A stretch of DNA of 64,000 nucleotides from Zarea fungicola (lineage: Eukaryota; Ascomycota; Sordariomycetes; Hypocreales; Cordycipitaceae): assembly GCA_900169235.1 (NCBI GenBank), contig FWCC01000145.1, forward strand, positions 1 through 64,000. The letters are read 5' to 3'. A program made the translations under genes and the position numbers. Positions 1 through 10,624 of the stretch are shown here, piece after piece; position 1 is the stretch's first letter; each line of letters opens with the position of its first letter. The notes below the pieces were generated by a model that worked only from the letters and a program-made list of their open reading frames with translations, was not told the origin of the DNA and ran no database searches.

Positions 1-74
1 TCTACTCTTGACGATACTTACAAGTGTACTGTTCGATATAACCTGACTTGCTTTAGAGCATACCCCAACTGTGA

Positions 75-526
75 CTTACGTCGATTAAGCCATCGTTACA
101 GTCTGGTCTTCAGAATAACCACCGGTATCAAATCGGCACTTGGGTATTTTACATTACCTCTTATACCCTGCAAGCTTACACGGGAACAAGGTGGCAAATT
201 CCTCGGGATGCGATCTCAATCAACTACATTGCGGACCAAATTGCGACTTCTATTCGAGGGCAAACTGGGGCAGGAATTGCTGAAAAAGCCGTCGGCGGTG
301 GTTGGTCGTATAATATCGGTCTCCAGCGGGGCTATACGTTTGATACTGTCCCGTACCCTGTGTTCTGGGGCACTGCAACCCTGGCTCTACAGGGAGCTAA
401 TGATTGGATTCTCAACGATAATGGATTTCGGTTCACGATGGTAGACAGCAATTTTGTAGAGATCCTTACTCTACAGCTGTTCCCCACCGCGCGAAGCTCT
501 CTTGCTGGAAATCACGATGAGTTTTG
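75..526 (+). CDS. Secreted-protein family member, 5' part missing
   Basis: This is the 3' end of a gene whose beginning lies before the window or behind an intron near the edge. The frame that contains codon TGG at 192 is open from 75 to the TGA at 524-526. A likely splice acceptor (TTACAG) ends at 100, so the true exon probably begins about there. The product shares a clear pattern with the complete secreted protein at 31099-31743: an ITSYTL-like stretch, a long amphipathic segment, a GGWSY (GGWHW in the other) motif, and a C-terminal ANDWILNDN motif (ANDWVVRDN in the other). By that homology it is probably secreted and of unknown function. A shorter open frame at 208-444 is a shadow of this exon. 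I am confident of the frame and family link, less so of the exon start. Confidence 0.65.
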
Positions 527-1086
527 AGGCCATGGTTATACAACTAACAGTGTTATTGTTTTATTAAAGTATTTCCGACTCTTGGGGAATGAAGGTGGTT
601 TTGAAAATGTTGATAGAAGGAACGCGATGTGGTTGGGCGGGCAGACTGTAAGTACGTGATGGATGTACATTCTAAAAAAAATAGTTGAGAGAGGTAGAGG
701 AGTGTCTTATGGTTATGCATCTCAAATGCTCGCATTACCCTGCCACGAATGGTTTGTCCCGCCGACTTTCTGTCATGAACTGTCAGCTCGCCCTATTTAA
801 AGGGAGCCACGGTTACGATGTCGCGGACTATAATTTTCCGAACAAGAGCGTTATATCCTGAGGACGAATGGAATGCGCCATGCTTAACTAAGCCGTGCCA
901 TGCAATGCAATGCACTCGCTCATGGTGATTTATAGTCTTGTATCACCTGGTACCCCGCCACCACAAAACGAAGCACGACCACGTTAAATACTTCTTTTTC
1001 GCTATCCTCGGCAGTCCTCGGTCGGAAAAAGCACAAAAAAGAATCCCTATCCAGGCTCGTGTGACAGGCTGTTGGAGTTTTCCAGA
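527..1086. other. Intergenic stretch
   Basis: No supported gene. It holds the presumed 3' flank of the upstream secreted-protein gene and the 5' flank of the CHAT gene. A short run of ATGCA-type repeats lies around 895-912. Small open frames on both strands have no recognisable content. Confidence 0.5.
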
Positions 1087-4000
1087 ATGGGGGCAGCAAC
1101 GAATGATGATGGTGTCGGCATATTTTTTGAAGTGTACCAAAAGCAACAGCACATTGAAGCTCTTGACATTGCAATCCAGTTTGCTCGGAGAAGCGCCGCT
1201 GCTACCGAAGCGAGTGACGAACTGTATTTAAAAAGGCTAGACAACTTGGGCACCGTGCTTTGGAGCAGATCCGGCCGGGCGAAAAAAGTCCATGACTTGG
1301 AACAATGGGTTCTTCTTGCCAAGAAAATCGTGGATATTGCGCCACGAGACCATCCCCGCCGGCCCATCATGCTTATCGACCTTGCCAATAGACTCAAAGT
1401 TTGATATTGCCGGTTTCAGGAAATAAATGATCTTGAGAAGTCGATCGCTGTTGGTCGCGAGGCGGTTGACGCAGTACCAGGCAGGCATCCAGCACGCCCA
1501 TTTCTGCTAAACGCTGTAGCCAGTGCGCTTGACATGCGATTTAGTCGATTAAAAAACAGAGCCGATATAGATGAGGCCATTGAAATTGCCAATCAGGCCC
1601 TTATTCTACAAACAGATGATGATTATAAAGCGTTTATGCTGGACAATCTTGGAAATTTGTTGGCAAGGCGGTGGGAGGAAAACTGGGTTTTGTCCGATCT
1701 ACAAGAAGCTCTAAACGCCTCACGAGAAGCTAGTCAATTTACACTGCATGAAAAAACGCGCCAAGTAACCATATTATACAACTTGGCGGGGAGGCTCGCA
1801 TACCTCTATATGTGGCAGGAACAAAAACCGCATCTGGAGGAGGGTATTGAAATTGCTAAGCACGTAGTGGATCTCACGCCTCAGAACCACCGTGAGCGAG
1901 CAACTTACCTATGCCTCCTTGGTAACTTACTTAGGTTTCGCTACGCTAAAACCGGAATGGCGGATGATATACAACAAGCTATTGCTGGCTTTACTGAGGC
2001 CAGTGGTCTGGTGTTAGCCGATGACCGCCGACGGCCAAACTTACTACACGGGTTGGGAGCTTGCTTTGGGTCCAAATATGAACGGACCGAAGAGCTGGAG
2101 GATCTAAATCATGCCATTCTTTTGCTTCGGGACGCTGTTAAGCTCAAGCCAGAGAATCCGAGAGAACTGGCCTTATCTTGTGTGACCTTGGAGGTGATCT
2201 CAACAAACGCTACGAAAGGACAGGAGACGTATCGGACATTTGTGAGGCCATCGATTTTCTACGTCAAGCTATTCGTGCCACTCCAGACAGCCACCCTTAC
2301 CAATCTGCCCTGTCGAATAATCTTGCGATTCAAATCGAGGCACGATATGAACGTTTCGGAGAGAATATTGACTTGACCGAGTGTATTGCCTCTTACAGAA
2401 AAGCTCTTACTATTTTGCCAACAGATCATCCAGACCTAATAAGTGCATTGGTGGATCTTGTTTCCCTACTTTCCCACCAACACGACCGCATTGGTGAGAC
2501 AGCGGACTTGGACAATTTAGTCCCTCTTCTTCAACGTGAAGTCGAAAAACTACCAAGTGGCAATCCTAGAAAATCGGCCGCCATGGGTGGCATTGCGGTT
2601 GCTCTGTGGTATAGATATGCAAGAGCTGGCCAAACAAAGGATTTGACGGAAGCTATTGGACTGGCTGAGAAGTGCCTTGATTTGGCGCTACCGGGGGATC
2701 CCAAAAGGGCAAGCAGGCTGGTGCTTCTCGCAAATTGCCTTGAATGCCAATATAAACGAACTTATAATCTGGCCGACTTGACGACCGCAATTGACGCTTT
2801 GCGTGAAGCCATAAACCAAACACCGCCTGATCATCCCGCATTGGCAAGCAGTTTGTGGCATCTCTCCAATACTTTGCGCCGTTTGTACGCGAAGACACGC
2901 ACGGAGGCTCACCAGGAAGAGGCTATCTCACGACTGAAGCAGGCTTGGAACTGCCAAGCCTCTCTTCCCTTCGACCGAGTCCGAGCTGCTGCCGAATGTC
3001 TTTACATACTCATCCATCAAAGGAAGATTGAAGAAGCCCTAGAGATTGGCTCCTGTGTCCTTGACCTCCTCCCTGTCGTTCAGGGCAAGCTGCTAGATCG
3101 CGAGGATCAACAGTTTGTTGTGAAAATGTTTGCTGGAGTGGCTACTAATGTATGCGCGCTTTGGATTGCCCTGAATCAGCCTATTAAGGCGCTCGAACAA
3201 CTTGAGAGGGGTCGAGCTGTAATTATCGGGCAACTCCTCGACAGATTATTCATCATTGTAGCACGACCACCCATCTATCGCAGAACAGTACAGAATTCTC
3301 CGAGATAAGGTGAACATCCCACTCGGACATGGACAGAACGGAACAGATGGTTTTGACCAGCACCTATCAAAGGCAGCTGATCGCCGGCGGAGGGCTCTGG
3401 CGGAACTCGAAACGTGTCTCTCCGAGATGCGAAAGCTTCCTGATTACAAAAGCTTCCTGCTTGGTCACACTGCAGCAGAAATGCAAGCTAGTGCAACTGG
3501 TGGTGTCATAGTCATTGTCAATGTCACCTGCTTGCGAAGCGATGCCATCCTGGTCTCCCAAGAGTCTGTCACGACAATAAACCTTGCAAAGATGCTGCCT
3601 TCAGAGCTAGAAAGATGGATGAAAAAGAAATGGATTGGTCGGGAAGTACACCGGCCTGAGAGACAACAAAAGAATGAAGAGTTCCGCGAGTACTTGATAT
3701 AGCTTTGGGATGTTTGTGTCAAACCCATCCTCGACGAGGTAAGCAAGATTTACCTGCCGAAGACGGAGACGGAGTTGCCACGCGTTTGGTGGATCGGGAC
3801 TGGGCTGGCCAGTTCGATTCCATTTCATGCAGCAGGGTATCACGTACGTAACTCAAAAGAAAACGCTCTGTTTCGAGTCATTTCATCATATACGCCGTCC
3901 ATCAAAATCCTCAAATATTCACAACTTCGGGCCAGAGCCGTGAGCCGCTCAGACGGTCGCTTTCTATTCGTTGCAATGGAAACCACGCCTAATAAAACTC

Positions 4001-4557
4001 GTTTACCGGGTGTCCGAGAAGAAGAGCGCGAAATCACAAGAATTCTTGTTGAAAATATGCCTATCGAATGGCTCCAGCAACTAAGTGTTGATCAGGTCGT
4101 TGAGAAGCTCGTGCAAACTCGCATTGCCCATTGTGCTTGCCACGGCACAACCGACTATAAGGACCCATTGAATAGCGGCCTGGTTTTGCAGAAAACGGGA
4201 AAAGAAGGCCAAGATACAGTGCGAAACCGACTCACTGTGCAGATAATAGCAGAACTCAGTCTACCACATGCGTTCATCGCTTATCTATCAGCATGCTCCA
4301 CGGCAGAGAACGGAGGGCAACGACTATTGGATGAGGTTTTGCACGTTGTTAGTGGGTTCGAGGTCGCAGGTTTTCCGCATGTCATCGGATACCTCTGGCC
4401 TTCCCTCGATCGCGCGTGTGTGGATTCTGCCAAGGCTTTCTATAAGGCATTATTTAGTGTTAAGAAAGATGGGTGGGAGAGTCGCGATGTGGCTTGGGCT
4501 GCGCGAGAAGCTGTGATGGCAGTAAGACAGGAAGGCATGGGCATATTGCAGGAATAA
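1087..4557 (+). pseudogene. Decayed TPR-CHAT (caspase-like) protein gene
   Basis: The relic starts at the ATG at 1087 and ends at the TAA at 4555-4557, about 1,150 codons, which fits fungal TPR-CHAT proteins. The first 2.1 kb encodes repeated TPR-like helices (recurring 'ADLDEAI' and 'NLGNLL' patterns). The last about 780 bp encodes a CHAT domain, a caspase-like fold named after HetF and TPRs. The expected catalytic His (in ACHGTTD, codon 4141) and Cys (in LSACSTAE, codon 4294) are both present. The frame is broken by an in-frame TGA at 1402-1404, an apparent GT dinucleotide duplication near 2178-2184, an indel near 3242, a TAG at 3259-3261 and a TAG at 3700-3702; after each the expected homologous sequence resumes. 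The three nonsense codons could come from single transitions of CGA, CAG or TGG, as RIP-like decay would give. In other fungi such genes are suspected cell-death or allorecognition factors; here the gene looks dead unless assembly errors explain the breaks. Confidence 0.8.
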
Positions 4558-5028
4558 CACCCAAGTGCGAAAAGTTAGTAGTCAGACATGGCGTCTCATT
4601 GGTTTAGTCAAAACAAAAAGCTTAGAACTTGACAGAGACCCAGAAGGTATGCATTGGATGCTATGGATGTCCTGCCAATGTTGGCTATTGCTTGTGCCTT
4701 TTAGGCCCCTGTGATCTAACTAGTGATTACCGAGCACCCTCATCTCAATGCTGGTCTCCCTCGGCTGTTGTTATCTTCAAAGTTTTATTTTAATATTCAT
4801 CAATTACTGGGCAGAGAATAATTTTAGAAACTGCTACATGAAACATTTTCAAAAATAATATGAAATAGTCCGCCAGAGGCCAAGGCCAAGGCGGCTACTT
4901 GTCACCTGACCTTGCCAGCTAAATTCGACGAGTTGCTGCGCGTGCTGCTCGGACTGCGCGTTCTTCTTTGTCGCCTTATTTCACTACCCATTTGGTCATT
5001 TTTAATTGCAAAAACTGTCATCAAAAAC
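4558..5028. other. Intergenic stretch with a shared repeat
   Basis: This separates the CHAT relic from the GNAT-like/ankyrin gene. At about 4650-4730 lies a segment that matches 22848-22925 upstream of the NLR gene (listed separately). The rest is AT-rich with no supported gene. Confidence 0.5.
4650..4730 (+). repeat. Dispersed repeat copy A
   Basis: About 75-80 bp aligns by eye with 22848-22925, sharing GATGCTAT-GATGTCC, a GCTATTG/GCCATTG block and TTTTAGGCC..TGTGA. The differences are mostly transitions. It sits just 3' of the CHAT relic in the same orientation and may be an old 3' UTR or a mobile-element scrap. Confidence 0.45.
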
Positions 5029-7041
5029 ATGCCCAGACGGCAGCGCAGTGTTGATAGCTCTGCAGAAGAAGGAAGACGGACCAGGGCGTGGAATTTCTCA
5101 GCTGGGAACGCGTCCAATGCCGTCTCAGAAGAACCATCAGATACGGGACCCGGCACAGCTGAAATAAAAGTCACCTTTCGATCTCGATCCAAAGGGTATC
5201 GGAATGATCCGAAACCCGAAGGCTACGGGCGGCGGACCACTCAGACATTCAATGATAATAATGGAGGCCGAGTCACGCCATCTCCTACCCGCGCTTCATC
5301 TGGAAACCCCGCGGACGAAGAAATTCAGCTGAGCGATGCAGAGAGTGACAGGTCCTCTGTCGACGAATTTGCAGACTATGCATGGCTGGAGCAAATTGAC
5401 ATTGTCGCCATGAAAGGCGGCACGCAAATTGCCGCATGCGACGCAAAACTAATCAGACGGGACCATATTGCGTCTAGATTCTGGAGCGAAATGGACGAGC
5501 CTACAAAGGAGACATCTTGTCTCGCCTTTGAGGTCTTTGACAGATACGGACGCCTGAAGCGCCAATACTACGAGCACAGCTTCAAGCGAGGTTCGGGTGT
5601 TTGGGGTCCCGAGCTAGACAGCGGCGACATTCTTTTGATCGAGAGCATCGGCGTCAAAGTGCAGCAACGCCGTGGTGGAATTGGCAGACGCCTTGTGCAG
5701 GCAGCGCTAGCTGAGGTTCGTCCAAAAACGACTAGATTCGTGGCACTGGCCAGACCTGGGATTCTTGCTCTCGACGTCGAGTATACGGACGAAAAGAGCC
5801 CGGCAGAGTCTGAGGCACGCTCAGAGAAGTTTTTTCGGTCGCTGGGATTTCGACGAGTAGGTAATTCGCGCTGGTTTGCCTTTGCGGACGATTCGGATCA
5901 CCCTTCGCGACAATTACCGGCCGCGGAGGACTGGGATGAGCCAGAGGACGCGCATGGGCCTGATTCCATCTTTGGAACAGCACCAGAAGCGTTTTTAATT
6001 TTAATCAATGGAGACTCCTCTGGGAATGAGGGTGTTCGCAGGCTTCAAGACAGCATGCCAGCGGACGCCCAACACGCGTCTTGGTTTGCAGTGGACGGCC
6101 AAGGCGACAACTGGCTTCATCTTGCTGCAACGCATTTCAAATTGGAGGCGGTCCAGTATATTCTTTCTCGTCGCCCTGATCTAGCCACCAAGCGCAACCG
6201 ATCCGGGGACACCCCCCTAGAGGCGCTGCAGGCAGAGATGGAGTTGATGAGAGCAAGGGGATATTTCCCAGGGCGGACTGTGCCAGGCTCCGATGAATTT
6301 GTTGGGTTCGAACAGTCCATAATTGCCTGCGTTGCGGCCCTGTCGGGACGTCAAGTTTGCAACCTCGACGAGCTCTCACCAGAAGATGTAAACGAAATAT
6401 GCCTGGCCACAGAAGACGATGCCAGGCGCAACCCGAGGGTAGAGCTGGTGAGGTATACCCTACGTCTACGATACGGCTGCACCTGCGGGGAGTGCATCGG
6501 CGGCTTCCTAAGTCCGAGAATGCTTCATGCTCTTCTATGCCAGGCGGAGGTTCAGTACGATATAATGATGGATTCCTTTCGTCACTCCGAATCCGGTCCA
6601 GATTGGGTTGAGAACAATGACGAGGAGGTCAAGTTCTTGCCCGCTTCGGTACGAGAAAATCTAAAGACGAACAAGTCCATGCGGGAGGGTTTCATCAACA
6701 CATGTAGCTACATAGCTGCATGTCTACATCAAGAGAGGATCCCGAATGAACGCAATGTTCTATTCATACACAGAAATGACACCAGTGAGTGGCCACCAGT
6801 TACGGCAAACTATCTCCAGCGGGGAGGAACTGTCGCGGCCGTGGCTTTGATGCTCTTTGAGGGAGCCATGGAACAAGATGAATACACTGGCGATGGGAAT
6901 CACCAAGAAGCCTTTAAAGATCAGATAGAAAAGCTGCCAGAGTGTCGGAATGACCATGAGTTTGAATTTGCCAGTGCCCTGTGTGGGTATCGGTCTTTAC
7001 AGATTGAAAATCGTGTAACTGCCTATCCATATCGAATATGA
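5029..7041 (+). CDS. GNAT-like/ankyrin multidomain protein
   Basis: An intronless reading frame of 670 codons starts at the first ATG of the frame (5029) and ends with TGA at 7039-7041. Residues 1-120 are low-complexity and charged, probably disordered. Residues about 120-300 look like an N-acetyltransferase (GNAT) core: the stretch around 5660-5700 reads VQQRRGGIGRRLVQ, matching the acetyl-CoA binding motif A (Q/R-x-x-G-x-G/A). Residues about 355-400 hold one or two ankyrin-like repeats (NWLHLAATHFKLEAVQYIL). The C-terminal third has the Cys pattern CTCGECIGGFLSPRM, which I associate with fungal ankyrin-type proteins. Whether it acetylates anything is unknown. It lies between the CHAT relic and another ankyrin gene, which suggests an accessory NLR/ankyrin neighbourhood. 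I am confident the gene is real and moderately confident of the GNAT assignment. Confidence 0.8.
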   Translation: MPRRQRSVDSSAEEGRRTRAWNFSAGNASNAVSEEPSDTGPGTAEIKVTFRSRSKGYRNDPKPEGYGRRTTQTFNDNNGGRVTPSPTRASSGNPADEEIQLSDAESDRSSVDEFADYAWLEQIDIVAMKGGTQIAACDAKLIRRDHIASRFWSEMDEPTKETSCLAFEVFDRYGRLKRQYYEHSFKRGSGVWGPELDSGDILLIESIGVKVQQRRGGIGRRLVQAALAEVRPKTTRFVALARPGILALDVEYTDEKSPAESEARSEKFFRSLGFRRVGNSRWFAFADDSDHPSRQLPAAEDWDEPEDAHGPDSIFGTAPEAFLILINGDSSGNEGVRRLQDSMPADAQHASWFAVDGQGDNWLHLAATHFKLEAVQYILSRRPDLATKRNRSGDTPLEALQAEMELMRARGYFPGRTVPGSDEFVGFEQSIIACVAALSGRQVCNLDELSPEDVNEICLATEDDARRNPRVELVRYTLRLRYGCTCGECIGGFLSPRMLHALLCQAEVQYDIMMDSFRHSESGPDWVENNDEEVKFLPASVRENLKTNKSMREGFINTCSYIAACLHQERIPNERNVLFIHRNDTSEWPPVTANYLQRGGTVAAVALMLFEGAMEQDEYTGDGNHQEAFKDQIEKLPECRNDHEFEFASALCGYRSLQIENRVTAYPYRI

Positions 7042-7641
7042 ATTCTACATTTCTATACCTCTCTATATCAGGCGTTGGCTGAAATACTAATAAGTGTACT
7101 ACTAATGCCCAGGTCTGCTGAACCCATAGTTGATGCATTGCGTGGGCTTATCCACTGTTGGATAACAACCAGGAAACGCGAGTGGTTTCTTGACGAGATT
7201 GGATTCAAAAAATAATTAAAGTTCATAGGATACGAAAAATACATAGCACTTGTGCTAGAATAATGTGACAAATGGAATAGGCCTGAAATGACGCAGCTCT
7301 TGGAAGGGCGCTGTCGGTTGTCACTGTCGACAAATCTGCTAAAAATTGAACTGGCTGGCGTAACAATTTCCAGCAGACGTGGGCTCGCTTCAAACTGCAA
7401 CTCAGCTGGACAACGGAGCGGGAGTACAGACGATGAGCGTAGTAAAGACACCAAAATGTCGATGTCCGGCCTAGCATCAACGCCGTCGTCCAAGTCAGGA
7501 AAAGAACAAAAGCCACATGATTCATGCACACCATCAATTTCCCCGCCGATTCTACGCCTCGTCTGTTACCTGCCTTTTTCCAACCACCAAATCGCATCGG
7601 CTGCTGTCTGATAATACCGTGCAGCATTAAAATCATGGGCC
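7042..7641. other. Intergenic stretch
   Basis: 600 bp between two same-strand genes. Open frames occur on both strands (for example 7288-7611 +), but none has recognisable features and they overlap one another. It probably holds the 3' UTR of the upstream gene and the promoter of the next. Confidence 0.5.
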
Positions 7642-9147
7642 ATGGCCGATACAGTTGCAGAGAAGTGCTTTCTTTTCCGGCTCCCAACTGAGATTATCCT
7701 ACACATCGGGGCCTGTGCACACGGCAATCAAGACCTTTCGCGGCTCTGTCGGGCGCACAGCTTCCTTCACCGCACCCTGGACAGCCTTTTGTATCGCCGA
7801 GACGCGCAAGAGCACCGTGCATCGGCGCTGCGATGGGCAGCGAAACACGGGGACATGCCCACAGCGAGACGCTCACTCGCTGCCGGCCCGGCCCTGGATG
7901 ACCGTCAAGTCCTCAACCTACTCGTCCGCATTCATGGTGACCAGTCAAGACGTGGTATAAAATGGCAAGCAAGCTGCCGTTTAAAGCGACCGTCCGGCAG
8001 GGTGCGCAGACGCCGCGACATACTCTGCCTTCTCCTCCAGCACGGGGCCGCGCCGGAGATGGACCTGCTGTATGTGGCCACCGCCGTGGCCATGCAGACA
8101 GGCGGCGACGGCGACGTCGACGGGGAGCTGCTCGACCTGCTGCGGGACGGCTACGAGGCCCTGCGGCGCGACTCCCAGAATGGCGAAGTGGACTGGCTGC
8201 GCAGCTATCCCCTGCTGCACGCCGGCGTGTACGGCACGCCGGTCCTCTTCAATCAGTTCTTGCCCGACGTCCGGGCGAGGCTGCGCAGCGAGAGCGGCAT
8301 CGCGGACGCCGGATTACTTGCCTCTGCGACCATCGCCGATATAGTCATGTACAGCTCGCCAGACATGCTCGCATGTCTCCTCGAGAACAAGCTGGTGCCG
8401 ACGGACATTTTGGTGCACAGCCTCCACTTCTGGATGCTCCTCAAGGTGCTTTATTTCGCGGTGCCAGTCAAGGAAAACCTGGATAGGGTTAAGCTCTTGC
8501 TCGAGAGTGGTCTCGTTTGGAACCTCCGAAATCGCCTAAGCGGCCGCACGCTGTTTGCCGAGTGCTGCGCATCCGGCTGCGCTGAAGTGACCGAGCTGCT
8601 CCTTGAGAGCCCAAAGATTGACCCCAACCTGGCTGACTTGGCGGGCCAATCGCCGTATCTGCTCGCGCTCGACAACAAATATCACCATATATTCCAGGTG
8701 CTCATCAGATCGGATCGGATTGACCCGGTGCACAAGGCGCAAGTGTCACGCCGCGTTCTGGAACATGCCTTTTCTGAGAACCAGCAACATACGGTCGCGG
8801 TTTTGCTTGAGTGTGGCCACGCAGGTGATGACTACGTCTGGATCCTGCACAAGGCTGTGCAGGAGGACTGGCTAGAGATCATAACGCGGCTTGTGTTGGA
8901 CCATGGCGTGGATGTTAACGCCCCTGATGGTTTTGGCAAAAGCCCGCTGCGTTTGGCCTTTGAGCAGCAAAATATGGAATCGATGATACGTCTACTGGAG
9001 CTGGAGGCTGACCTAAGCGTGCTTGATGATGATGAATTACATTCGTTTCTGGAGAGGTATTCTGGGAGTTGGTTCTGTTTAAAGCAGAGCGTGGCTAATG
9101 AAGAACCAGATCTTCAGAGAATGGAAATTGAGAGTATAGGTCATTAA
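7642..9147 (+). CDS. F-box-like ankyrin repeat protein
   Basis: A single exon of 501 residues runs from the ATG at 7642 to the TAA at 9145-9147. Residues about 10-50 (FRLPTEIILHIGACAHG, then a LSRLCRAHSFLHRTL segment) resemble the F-box-like start of many fungal ankyrin proteins, which could link to Skp1/ubiquitin ligase. The rest is degenerate ankyrin repeats, clearest at residues about 270-460 (for example VDVNAPDGFGKSPLRLAF). Codon usage changes inside the gene: 8000-8300 is very GC-rich compared with its flanks, producing long shadow frames there. An earlier ATG at 7635 is out of frame. Substrate and pathway are unknown. Confidence 0.85.
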   Translation: MADTVAEKCFLFRLPTEIILHIGACAHGNQDLSRLCRAHSFLHRTLDSLLYRRDAQEHRASALRWAAKHGDMPTARRSLAAGPALDDRQVLNLLVRIHGDQSRRGIKWQASCRLKRPSGRVRRRRDILCLLLQHGAAPEMDLLYVATAVAMQTGGDGDVDGELLDLLRDGYEALRRDSQNGEVDWLRSYPLLHAGVYGTPVLFNQFLPDVRARLRSESGIADAGLLASATIADIVMYSSPDMLACLLENKLVPTDILVHSLHFWMLLKVLYFAVPVKENLDRVKLLLESGLVWNLRNRLSGRTLFAECCASGCAEVTELLLESPKIDPNLADLAGQSPYLLALDNKYHHIFQVLIRSDRIDPVHKAQVSRRVLEHAFSENQQHTVAVLLECGHAGDDYVWILHKAVQEDWLEIITRLVLDHGVDVNAPDGFGKSPLRLAFEQQNMESMIRLLELEADLSVLDDDELHSFLERYSGSWFCLKQSVANEEPDLQRMEIESIGH

Positions 9148-9275
9148 TCGTTGTCCAATAACTGGCATACAAGCTGAGTTGGTATCGCCTGTTTGTTGGC
9201 CGCAAGACTCCGTTGACGCCGTCGCAATGGGAAATTTTGCCCCAAGGAAAAAGAAAGAAAGCAACAAAGTTGGAC

Positions 9276-10370
9276 CTAAAATCCGTCCATCTCTCGAAGT
9301 GCCGCCTCATCGTCATCCCAATCCGTATTTGTGGGCTTGCTGGTTTTGCTCGGATTCCCAAAAATGCTACCCGACGGTTGTGCGTCCTGCTCCTCCGCCT
9401 CGGCCATTAAAGCGTCCAAGTCATCGCCGTCCTCATCCCGAGGCTGTGCCGCAGTCACCTTCTTCGCTGCTGCTGCCGGAGGCCTGCTGTCGTGGTTTTC
9501 TGCCTCGGCCATGAGCGCGTCCAAATCATCGTCATCGGGCGCATCGTTCTGCACCAAGGCAGTAAGACCTGGTTTCGGCCCGGCCCGCGGCGTAACGTTG
9601 TACAAGTCATCATCCTCCGAAAAGTCGTCTGGGTGCGCATCGCGCGGCGGCGTGCTCGGTCCGTTGCGGTGGCTGCTGCCTTGGATGAGGCGTCCGGCGC
9701 TGGGCCGCTCAGGCAGGCTAACGGGGAGAGCTGGTGCGTCGGAGTGATCTTCTCTGTCTGACGCCGCGAATGGATCGTCGTCGTCGTCATTGTCGTCGGC
9801 AGATTTTGGTTTGCGCTCATTGAGCCATTCGGCGCGGGCGGCGATGAGGCGCTTCTTGTGGCCTGCCTTTTCGACCATGGCGAGGGCGTCGAGGAAGCGG
9901 GCTTTGGGGTACAGGTCGTCGAGCCAGAGCTGGTAAAAAGAGAGTAATCGTGACATGTCGGAGAACTAAACACAAGCAAGATTAGTTTCAGCGCAGATAA
10001 AAATTGTAGTAATGACCTACCTCATGCCCTTTGCCTTTTAGCTTCAGGCCCTGTGCGCGTTTCCGTAGTCTGGGGATACCGGCCTCACTCAAAAGTCTAG
10101 CCGTAATTTGTCAGAAAAGTCGAGAATTTTTTTTTCTTCATAAATTTACCTCTCTTCGTCAAGCTTCACAGTCGGCACTCTGGCTCGTTTTAGGACATCG
10201 ACCTCTTCGTCAATGCCGAGCCCGGCATCGTTAGTTTTGCGTTTGTTCTTGGATGGTGGGCTTGGTGTCGCAAACGGGTCATCTGAGAGGTCGCCGACAT
10301 TGTAATTATCCAAGTCATCGTGGTTACTAGCAGCTGCCCCTCGAGCTCCCGATTGTGTCGCAGACGGCAT
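9276..10370 (-). CDS. CSM3: Replication fork protection subunit Swi3/Csm3 (TIPIN)
   Basis: Three exons: 10370-10150, 10096-10021 and 9965-9276, with introns of 53 and 55 bp (GTAAAT...CTAG and GTAGGT...TTTAG). They give a 328-residue protein. Exon 2 and the start of exon 3 encode the Swi3 domain ([20 protein letters not shown], then a [12 protein letters not shown] segment), which pairs with Tof1/Swi1 (Timeless) to stabilise stalled replication forks in the nucleus. The N-terminus is disordered with a basic KNKRK stretch. The C-terminal half is acidic and has the motif [11 protein letters not shown] twice, at about 9499-9534 and 9393-9432. In TIPIN the region after the Swi3 domain contacts RPA, so the doubled motif may do the same; that is inference. 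The gene is divergent from the complex I gene, with a shared upstream region of 254 bp. Confidence 0.93.
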
Positions 10371-10624
10371 TTTAATTTTTTATCCTTTTATTTGTCGATT
10401 TATCGCTGACTTTGCTGCTGGGTGCCTCGACTTACACGGTCAACGCGTTGGGAGACGCGATGGTGGGGCAGCCCATTAAACCGCCAGGCGTGGTCACGTG
10501 CAGGCTCTTCACTGGCTGCACGTGACTTACTTCCTGAGGCACATCCTGTCGAGCTTCAAGCATAGCCAATCGGCTGTAGGACCAAAGTCAGCAGGCAAGC
10601 AAGGCATTCAATCACGCAGACAAA
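10371..10624. promoter_or_regulatory. Shared divergent promoter, CSM3 and complex I subunit
   Basis: 254 bp between two divergent start codons. It contains CACGTG (10495-10500) and TGCACGTG-type sites near 10517, plausible bHLH/E-box elements, and no clear TATA box. The regulatory role is inferred from position only. Confidence 0.45.

Noticed and set aside
7962..8486. 174-codon Arg/Ala-rich frame
   Set aside because: Shadow of the GC-rich part of the F-box-like/ankyrin gene.
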